NCBI GenBank assembly: GCA_003158355.1
Contig: PMIV01000083.1
Coordinates: 23,150 to 30,278, forward strand
Length of the DNA: 7,129 bases
Reading direction: 5' to 3'
From: Anaerolineaceae bacterium
GTDB lineage: Bacteria; Chloroflexota; Anaerolineae; Anaerolineales; Anaerolineaceae
This document shows, one piece after another, positions 1 to 5,818 of this stretch. A program made the translations under genes and the position numbers. A model generated the notes under the pieces. The model saw only the letters and a program-made list of their open reading frames with translations. It made no database searches and was not told the DNA's origin. Within the stretch, counting starts at the first letter, position 1, and the number at the start of each line of letters is the position of its first letter.

Positions 1-3000
1 CTGGCCACCTGTCGAAGCAGCCCCTCTTCATCTTCATTCAAAGGAACCTTTTTAGTAACAAAAGGTTGGTTGATCCAATTCCCGATTAGCGGCGAAAACA
101 TCCAAAGCAGCAGCATTGGTGCAGAATAAGCTAAAGCAAGCGGCAGACCACTCTGGTTAACCCCATAAACTAGCTGTAATATGCCGACAAAAAACAGTGA
201 AAAAAAAGCGGAGGCTGTCACTCTTAACCAGGTCGCTTTTCGATAAGCATCCAGGCCAAAAACATGTGCCGCCTGAGCAGCGGTAGTCCACTGCAAGAGG
301 TCATGGTGACTGATCGTTAAACGGTAAAGCGTGGTCAGAATAGCATCCAGTGCATTATAGGCTTCATATGGCAGGAAGGCGATCGAAAACAACCATCGGA
401 CAATGTCCCATTTCAGCGGGCGAAAAGCCGTTTCAATCCCTTCACCGCTCAATGTCTGTATGGAACTTCTTGTCACACTTGTAAGCAGCGGAATACCCAA
501 TGCAAAAAAGAGCACAAGAACCCAGAATCCGATCAAGTCAGGAGTGGAGATCATTCCTAATATAAAGATCAACAGCAGTGAAGGAGCAAGCAGCGACCTC
601 AACAAATTATCCAGAATTTTCCAATTATCCACTGCTGAGAATTTGATCTTGAATCTCTTTGGCCGGATCAACCAGGGCAAGAGCTGCCAATCGCCGCGAA
701 TCCAGCGTTGTTGGCGCTTTACCTGTACGATATAGTTTGGCGGGTAATCCTCGATCATCGTAATATCAGTAACCAATCCGGCCCGACCCATGATTCCTTC
801 TAACAGATCATGGCTGAGAACACTATTTTCGGGAATTCGGTTGGCTGTACTTTTATCAAATGCATCAATATCGTAAATTCCTTTGCCAACGTAGCTGCCT
901 TCACCAAATAGATCCTGGTAGGCATCAGAAACTGCCCGAGTATATAAATCCAGACCGGTATCTCCAGCAAAGATTCGCGTAAACCACGAATGATTGGCGC
1001 TTCTCGGATGGATCTCCATACGAGGCTGCAAAACAGTATAACCAGATACCACCCTCCCAGTGATTTCATCAAACTTAGCATGATTCAAAGGATGAGCTAA
1101 AGTACCGATCAAACGACGGGCCGCGCCACGCGGCAATATTGTATCTGAATCCAAAGTGATCACAAAGCGAACTTTTCGTAATCCAACCGTTTTCTTTTTA
1201 TCCCGGTTTATGGCAATAAATGAAGTGCCCTCATCCCCGCGCAGCAAGCGGTTCAACTCGTTCAATTTTCCCCGTTTTCGTTCCCATCCCATCCATGTTT
1301 GTTCAGATGGGTTCCATAAACGTTTTCGATGAAGTAAATAAAACTGCGGCACGCTTCCGGGCATTGGTTTCTGTAATGGTTTATTCATCCCAACATTTTC
1401 AGTATTGGTTGATTGATTAGAACTGGCTTCGGCTGGTGGAACGTCTTCTACCTTCGAGCGAATGTACTTTTCATTCAATTTCTCAATTCCCGACGCTGCA
1501 TATTTCACTAGATCTTCATCTTCAGGTAAGGTTTCGCTGTCTGCATCCCGAAAATCTGTTAGCAACGCATAATACAATCCAGATTCCGGGTTGCGCAAGA
1601 AATGCATTTCGAGCTGCCGAATCAGATTGTCAATTTCTGGACGGCTGGCAATTAAGGAAGGGATGACCACCAGCGTTTGAAACCGGTCAGGAATTTCATC
1701 CTTGAAATAGAGTTTGGGTAAAATTCTCGGTTTAATGCGAAGGGTGACCAACCAATTGACCAGGCTGGCAGCGACGACAAAAATCGGTACAAGGATCGTA
1801 ATCAATAAAGCGAGAGCCGAAACGAATTGTAATGGGGATCCGAGCTGAAATATTTTAGAGAAATTCAGGTGGATCAGGATTCCCACCCAAATGATGACAG
1901 AGAGGGAGAAAATCCCGCCCAAATACAAACTACTGGCATGTTCCATCCCCCATCGTTTTACTTTAATTTTTTGATCCGGCAGGTAACCAATACTCTGCTC
2001 TAAAATGATCCTTTTTTCTCCAAGCAAATAATCACCAACATGCAGTTGCTGTTGAGCAAGAATACCGTCCGAAATTGATCCATCAGGGCTGGGTTTAGTT
2101 AAGCTTTCTTCTTGAATCAATTTTAGAGCAATTTCTGCCAGCTCATTTTCACCCCTTCCGCTTGCAAGAGAAAGAGATTCAATTTCTTTCCGATAGAGAT
2201 CACGGGTCTTAAAATCCATTAATGGATATATGCCTGCAGGATCTTCCCGTAAAGTACGCTCCACACAACTGACCGATTCAAAAAAGTCGTTCCAGTTTTG
2301 CTCAGAAATTGTACGCAGGCTTAGGATGATGTTCGCTACAATTGCGCTGGCCGTGCTGATTTGTGAAATATCCTGGTTTGGTTCAAATATTTCTGCAGTC
2401 CCAAAAAGCTGCGCTTGAAAAACGGGCAAATCTGGCGAGCGTTTAGGACGAATGATTGTCACCAATGAATTTGCCAGGGTCTCAACCAGACTATAACGTA
2501 AGAAAATAGGCAATGCCCATAATTCACCCATCGTCAGAGGAATTGATTCTTGAACCTTGATCAAAATAGATTGCAGATCAGACATGTTTAAAAGACTATT
2601 CTGCAAAGAAAGGACCGCCCGCCCAATAGCATAGACCCGCGGTAAACCCGTTAATGGTCCTTGCGCCAACTTCGGCAGTTGCTTGTAAAAACTCGCTGGC
2701 AGATCTTCACTGATCTGTTGGAGTGCTTGCCGTACAATATAGTAATTGTCCAATAGCCATTCTGAGGCAAGCGAAATTGAAAGATCGCGGTTTGAAATCT
2801 TACGAAAATACGTATGAGCCTGCGCTAACCAGGTTTCGTACAACTTAAGATTGCGTTCCCCTAGAACAACCCTTTTTCTATCCCTTAAGGTTGTCGGATC
2901 GATTTTTTGGTAATTATCTACCAGAGATTTTACAAATCCTTGCATTTGTTCGGTTTTCGACGAATACAATGATTCCGATGAAGTAAGGACTTGTTCGCTG

Positions 3001-3026
3001 GCTGGATTCTCCTGGTTTTCAGGCAT
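1..3026 (-). CDS. Cyclic beta-1,2-glucan synthase (NdvB/ChvB/Cgs family), N-terminal part, 3' end outside window
   Basis: The minus strand is open without a stop from an ATG at 3026 to the window edge: 1008 codons plus two bases. Family members polymerise glucose from UDP-glucose into beta-1,2-glucan at the inner membrane and close it into a ring. Residues about 80-190 carry the family's N-terminal signature (S-E-W-L-L-D-N-Y, Q-L-P-K-L, G-P-L-T-G-L-P-R-V-Y, L-T-M-G-E-L-W-A-L-P). The GT84-type glycosyltransferase region follows, with W-M-G-W-E-R-K-R-G-K-L (578-588), D-S-D (626-628), G-K-G-I-Y-D-I-D (714-721), H-D-L-L-E-G (739-744) and Q-R-W-I-R-G-D-W-Q (773-781). Likely membrane segments lie near 368-389, 402-428, 811-826, 831-849, 932-955 and 961-980. 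Known members are about 2800 residues long, with a cyclising domain and a GH94-like domain further on; here those would lie left of the window. The start is supported by AGGGAG 9 nt upstream and begins 2 nt after the universal stress protein stop. A polar linker at about 524-559 looks like an insertion. Family assignment is firm; ring formation cannot be judged without the missing part. Confidence 0.93.
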   Translation of the reverse strand, partial: MPENQENPASEQVLTSSESLYSSKTEQMQGFVKSLVDNYQKIDPTTLRDRKRVVLGERNLKLYETWLAQAHTYFRKISNRDLSISLASEWLLDNYYIVRQALQQISEDLPASFYKQLPKLAQGPLTGLPRVYAIGRAVLSLQNSLLNMSDLQSILIKVQESIPLTMGELWALPIFLRYSLVETLANSLVTIIRPKRSPDLPVFQAQLFGTAEIFEPNQDISQISTASAIVANIILSLRTISEQNWNDFFESVSCVERTLREDPAGIYPLMDFKTRDLYRKEIESLSLASGRGENELAEIALKLIQEESLTKPSPDGSISDGILAQQQLHVGDYLLGEKRIILEQSIGYLPDQKIKVKRWGMEHASSLYLGGIFSLSVIIWVGILIHLNFSKIFQLGSPLQFVSALALLITILVPIFVVAASLVNWLVTLRIKPRILPKLYFKDEIPDRFQTLVVIPSLIASRPEIDNLIRQLEMHFLRNPESGLYYALLTDFRDADSETLPEDEDLVKYAASGIEKLNEKYIRSKVEDVPPAEASSNQSTNTENVGMNKPLQKPMPGSVPQFYLLHRKRLWNPSEQTWMGWERKRGKLNELNRLLRGDEGTSFIAINRDKKKTVGLRKVRFVITLDSDTILPRGAARRLIGTLAHPLNHAKFDEITGRVVSGYTVLQPRMEIHPRSANHSWFTRIFAGDTGLDLYTRAVSDAYQDLFGEGSYVGKGIYDIDAFDKSTANRIPENSVLSHDLLEGIMGRAGLVTDITMIEDYPPNYIVQVKRQQRWIRGDWQLLPWLIRPKRFKIKFSAVDNWKILDNLLRSLLAPSLLLIFILGMISTPDLIGFWVLVLFFALGIPLLTSVTRSSIQTLSGEGIETAFRPLKWDIVRWLFSIAFLPYEAYNALDAILTTLYRLTISHHDLLQWTTAAQAAHVFGLDAYRKATWLRVTASAFFSLFFVGILQLVYGVNQSGLPLALAYSAPMLLLWMFSPLIGNWINQPFVTKKVPLNEDEEGLLRQVA

Positions 3027-3028
3027 TC

Positions 3029-4039
3029 TTATCGTCTCCCTGATTTTTCCGCTGCAATCTCTGCATCAGTCTGCCTCACTTGAGAACGCGGGACGTCTTG
3101 AATGACCAATACCGACCTGACGCCGTAGTCAATGTAATTACGTGTAACTGATCCATAAGGCCAGTTGACCTGCCCGGAATAACCATGCGCGCTCAAGATC
3201 ACGAGATCGATATCTTCTTTTTCGGTTAATTCTTGAATTGCTGAGGTCACACTTGTACTTTCGACTACATAGATCTCACAATCAACCGGTAAGCGTTCTT
3301 TCATCTCGTTAAGGTACTTTTGCACAGCCTGCCGGGTGATCTCGAAAAGCTTTTCAGAAATCTTTTTAATCTCTACCGGTAAAGGGTCCGGAATAGGTAA
3401 TTCTGGTGGTTGAATTACTGCCGTCAGGAAAAGTTTTGATTTTTCAATGTTTTCATCTTTTTTATTACTGGCCGATCTTTCTCCCCGCGCTAGTTCGATC
3501 CCCGCAGAAATAGAAACTTCAGAGCGGCGGGAGCTATCGGTTGGAAGAAGTATGCGGTGGTAATTCAATAATTTGTCGTCTTTTTCAGCCGGGGAATATG
3601 CGCGAACGATCAAAACAGGAAGATAGATCATATTAATTACTTTTTGTGTGACGCTGCTAATATTCCAGCGACTAAGACCACCAGAACCATGAGTGCTGAT
3701 AATTAAAAGGTCGATATCTTCTGAGAGGGCGAAGTCAATAATGTTTTCGGCTGCTTTCCCTTCGCGAATCGCATATTCAACCTGGCATCTTTTTTCTTCT
3801 TCACCAAGGTTTTCACGAATACGCTGGGCAATTCCTTTCAAATACACATTAGCTTCAGCTTTATGAATTTGCCACCGCAGTGGGTCAACCGCTCTTGGAT
3901 TTTCATAATAAGAAGTAGGTTCAAGAACCTGTAAGAGAAATATACTTCCCCCAAAAACACGAGCGAATAACTCAGCATGAGGAATAGCTCGTTCAGCAAG
4001 CGGTGATCCATCCAGCGGTACTAAAATTCGGTTGAACAT
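3029..4039 (-). CDS. Universal stress protein, tandem UspA domains (336 aa)
   Basis: This is a cytoplasmic protein of two fused Usp folds, probably a nucleotide-binding stress or signalling protein. Domain 1 (about 1-148) opens with R-I-L-V-P-L-D-G-S, where D10 is the usual adenine-contact Asp. Domain 2 (about 160-316) opens with R-I-L-L-P-T-D-S-S (D168). The ATP-binding signature of the family is G-x2-G-x9-G-(S/T). Domain 2 has S283-x2-G286-x9-G296-S297, lacking only the first Gly. Domain 1 has S115-x2-G118-x9-S128-S129, lacking the first and third Gly, so its binding may be weaker or altered. A charged loop (about 186-200, rich in Lys, Asp, Glu and Asn) is inserted early in domain 2, and the tail after 316 is charged. 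The length fits the two-domain class. The start has AAGGAG 8 nt upstream, and the glucan synthase gene follows after 2 nt, so the two are surely co-transcribed. The class is certain; the partner and signal are unknown. Confidence 0.93.
   Translation of the reverse strand: MFNRILVPLDGSPLAERAIPHAELFARVFGGSIFLLQVLEPTSYYENPRAVDPLRWQIHKAEANVYLKGIAQRIRENLGEEEKRCQVEYAIREGKAAENIIDFALSEDIDLLIISTHGSGGLSRWNISSVTQKVINMIYLPVLIVRAYSPAEKDDKLLNYHRILLPTDSSRRSEVSISAGIELARGERSASNKKDENIEKSKLFLTAVIQPPELPIPDPLPVEIKKISEKLFEITRQAVQKYLNEMKERLPVDCEIYVVESTSVTSAIQELTEKEDIDLVILSAHGYSGQVNWPYGSVTRNYIDYGVRSVLVIQDVPRSQVRQTDAEIAAEKSGRR
3036..3041 (-). promoter_or_regulatory. Ribosome binding site of the glucan synthase gene, inside the end of the stress-protein gene
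   Basis: AGGGAG on the minus strand sits 9 nt before the ATG at 3026 and lies within the last codons of the universal stress protein gene, whose TAA is at 3031-3029. This position decides the synthase start: the next in-frame Met is residue 28, at 2945. Ribosomes ending the upstream gene would stop on top of the start site, so translational coupling is likely. Confidence 0.75.
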
Positions 4040-4047
4040 CTCTGAAA

Positions 4048-4053
4048 CTCCTT
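4048..4053 (-). promoter_or_regulatory. Strong ribosome binding site of the universal stress protein gene
   Basis: AAGGAG on the minus strand stands 8 nt before the ATG at 4039. It is a near-ideal Shine-Dalgarno match and the strongest in the window, which fits high expression of the stress protein. It fixes the start at 4039. Confidence 0.85.
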
Positions 4054-4079
4054 CTTATTTAAAAAAACCTAATGCAAAT

Positions 4080-4088
4080 ATCATAGCA
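4080..4088 (-). promoter_or_regulatory. Candidate extended -10 promoter for the stress protein-glucan synthase pair
   Basis: On the minus strand the spacer after the HD-GYP gene holds TGCTATGAT, one base away from the extended -10 consensus TGnTATAAT. It lies in an A/T-rich stretch about 40 nt before the start codon. Transcription would begin near 4073 and leave a leader of roughly 34 nt containing the ribosome binding site. No good -35 hexamer is seen 16-18 nt upstream, which is usual for extended -10 promoters. Chance matches are common in A/T-rich spacers, so this remains a candidate. If real, the pair can be made independently of the signalling genes upstream. Confidence 0.4.
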
Positions 4089-4125
4089 CAATTGAATATA
4101 AATGCGATAATTTCTATCCAGTTGC

Positions 4126-5700
4126 TTATTCTTTATCCCCAAAATATTCTTTGGGCAACATGAAACGCAAAAATAGATCCACAGCTTTTGGATCGAATTG
4201 TGATCCTGACATTAATTTAATGTAGTCAATCGTTTTTTTCTTACTCCATGCATTACGGTAAGGGCGATTTGATGTAAGGGCATCAAATACATCAATTATT
4301 GAGAAAATCCGAGCCGCGAATGGTATCTGCTCCCCTTTTAAACCACGTGGGTACCCCGTGCCATCCCATTTTTCATGATGGCAATAAGGAATATCAAGCG
4401 CTGGTTGCAAATAAACGATGGGCGAAAGTAATTCAAATGCATAAATTGGATGCATTTGCATGATCGTTTTTTCATCATCTGTTAAAGGGCCTGGCTTGAG
4501 CAAGACCCGGTCTGGAATACCCATTTTTCCGATATCGTGCAATAACGCGCCTCGGCGTATATGTACCAACTCAGCTTCAGTAACCCCAGCCAACTTCATT
4601 ACACCTATCGTCATTTTTGTCACACGCAACGTGTGACCTTCGGTCTCATTGTCACGCAAATCGAGCGCTTTTGACCAGCCTTCAATTGTTGCATCATAGG
4701 CTGAAACAAGATCATTATTCGAACATTGGAGACTGGCGAATAATTGTGCGTTATCCACAGCAATCGCAATTTGTCTCCCCAAAGTTTCCAGAAATTCCAA
4801 CCAATCCTTGCCGGTCTCCTGTGGTGTGCGGAGAAAAATCTCTAAAACACCTTTAAATTCTCCTTTGGTAATGAGCGGTACACCAAAATAAGTGATAAAT
4901 TCTTCATTTGAGAGTAGCTCAGTTCGTTCAAAATCTTTTCCGTTTACCTTCAAATTGGGAATATAAACAATTCGGCCATTAAACTCAGCCTCACCGGTAA
5001 ACTTTTCTTCCAAAAGCGGTCGTGAACTTTCAATCGCTTTGAAGTGGAAACCACGCCCGGTAATATATTTCAAAGTCCGTTCGCTTGAGTTGAACAGCAG
5101 TACATCCGCGGCATCCACTTTTAATTGCGTGATCACATTTTCAAGCGCAATATTGAGTATCTTTTCCAGATCCAAACTACCCGCGATAGCGGTATTAATT
5201 GTGTGCAAAGCAGCCAAATGTTCCAATTGACTTTGAATTTGCGCTGTACGTTTACTCGCCATTTCTTCCAAGACCTGATTTTGCCTTTGCTGCTGGAGAT
5301 AAAGTGAGCGAGTCTTTAGTAGATTTTTAACACGTAACAGCACCTCAATTTGATCCAAGGGTTTGGTAAGAAAATCTTTTGCCCCGTTACTCAAAGCACG
5401 AAGTTTTGCCTTGGAGGTCGCATCAGCGGTAAGAACAAGTATAGGAAGATAGGTATCAGCAGGAATGACGAAGCTTAATTGTTCCATGACTGCATACCCA
5501 TCGAGGTTCGGCATCATCAGATCAAGGAGGATAATGTCAGGGAGAAACTCCTTAACAATCGAGACAACCTTACGCGAATCTGTCGTTGTCTTAATATTGA
5601 AATATCCTTCTTCTTCCAATACAGATTGTAATAAAAAAACATTTGATGCCTGATCGTCCACGATCAGGATGTGATCATCCAGTTGGGATGACATAATCAT
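4126..5700 (-). CDS. Response regulator with receiver, GAF and HD-GYP domains, predicted cyclic di-GMP phosphodiesterase (524 aa)
   Basis: A soluble signalling protein with three modules. The receiver (about 10-125) has acidic pocket D15-D16, phospho-acceptor D60, T91 and K113, a complete set. A coiled-coil linker (about 130-165) leads to a GAF domain (about 175-320) that may bind a small ligand. The HD-GYP domain (about 335-515) keeps the metal and catalytic residues expected of an active enzyme: H356, H388-D389 with G-K-M-G-I-P-D after it, H417, H441-H442-E443, D-G-T-G-Y-P (446-451), D470 and D473. The family cleaves cyclic di-GMP to pGpG or GMP, so phosphorylation at D60 is expected to tune that activity. 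There is no DNA-binding domain. The layout is RpfG-like with an added GAF. The start at 5700 is preferred over Met3 (5694) because GGAAGAG lies 8 nt upstream of it. The gene follows the hybrid kinase by 118 nt, and that kinase is the natural phosphodonor. Activity and metal type cannot be read from sequence. Confidence 0.94.
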   Translation of the reverse strand: MIMSSQLDDHILIVDDQASNVFLLQSVLEEEGYFNIKTTTDSRKVVSIVKEFLPDIILLDLMMPNLDGYAVMEQLSFVIPADTYLPILVLTADATSKAKLRALSNGAKDFLTKPLDQIEVLLRVKNLLKTRSLYLQQQRQNQVLEEMASKRTAQIQSQLEHLAALHTINTAIAGSLDLEKILNIALENVITQLKVDAADVLLFNSSERTLKYITGRGFHFKAIESSRPLLEEKFTGEAEFNGRIVYIPNLKVNGKDFERTELLSNEEFITYFGVPLITKGEFKGVLEIFLRTPQETGKDWLEFLETLGRQIAIAVDNAQLFASLQCSNNDLVSAYDATIEGWSKALDLRDNETEGHTLRVTKMTIGVMKLAGVTEAELVHIRRGALLHDIGKMGIPDRVLLKPGPLTDDEKTIMQMHPIYAFELLSPIVYLQPALDIPYCHHEKWDGTGYPRGLKGEQIPFAARIFSIIDVFDALTSNRPYRNAWSKKKTIDYIKLMSGSQFDPKAVDLFLRFMLPKEYFGDKE

Positions 5701-5708
5701 AGCGTTTA

Positions 5709-5717
5709 CTCTTCCTT
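5709..5717 (-). promoter_or_regulatory. Ribosome binding site of the HD-GYP regulator gene
   Basis: The purine run AAGGAAGAG on the minus strand ends 8 nt before the ATG at 5700. A start at the second Met (5694) would put it 14 nt away, so the first ATG is the better choice. Confidence 0.6.
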
Positions 5718-5767
5718 CTTTGTCTCGATTAAACTTCCAAGTAACTGTTGATAATGAAAATCTTAAA

Positions 5768-5783
5768 ATTCTGCACGCAGAAT
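5768..5783 (-). repeat. Perfect 7-bp inverted repeat in the kinase-regulator spacer, possible weak terminator or operator
   Basis: On the minus strand ATTCTGC and GCAGAAT are exact reverse complements separated by GT, about 35 nt after the kinase stop codon. As RNA this would form a six-pair stem with a CGTG loop. The next bases, TTTTAAGATTTT, give a broken U-rich tract. That fits a weak Rho-independent terminator or attenuator between kinase and regulator. The symmetry would also suit a dimeric DNA-binding protein. The repeat is seen directly; its role is open. No convincing -35/-10 pair is visible in the rest of the 118-nt spacer. Confidence 0.5.
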
Positions 5784-5818
5784 ACTTTTACATCTTGAAG
5801 TCTTTTAACAAGCGTTCC

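Noticed and set aside
403..735. 110-codon open frame on the plus strand
   Set aside because: It is antisense to a conserved part of the glucan synthase, has no ribosome binding site of note and shows no recognisable domain.
800..1081. 93-codon open frame on the minus strand
   Set aside because: It lies in another frame inside the glucan synthase gene, whose own frame codes for conserved motifs (H-D-L-L-E-G, G-K-G-I-Y-D) across this stretch.
1220..2418. Three short plus-strand open frames (1220-1420, 1436-1666, 2230-2418)
   Set aside because: All are antisense to the continuous synthase frame and show no family signature.
1..3026. Frameshift or pseudogene in the long region with no complete open frame
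   Set aside because: The minus strand translates without interruption for 1008 codons with family motifs throughout. It only lacks its stop codon because the gene leaves the window.
4617..4856. 79-codon open frame on the plus strand
   Set aside because: It is antisense to the GAF and HD-GYP parts of the regulator, with no domain or start signal. The same holds for the shorter plus-strand frames between 5039 and 5653.
5784..5818. Promoter for the HD-GYP regulator with TTGTTA as -35
   Set aside because: No acceptable -10 hexamer is found at 16-18 nt spacing; the match is too weak to list.
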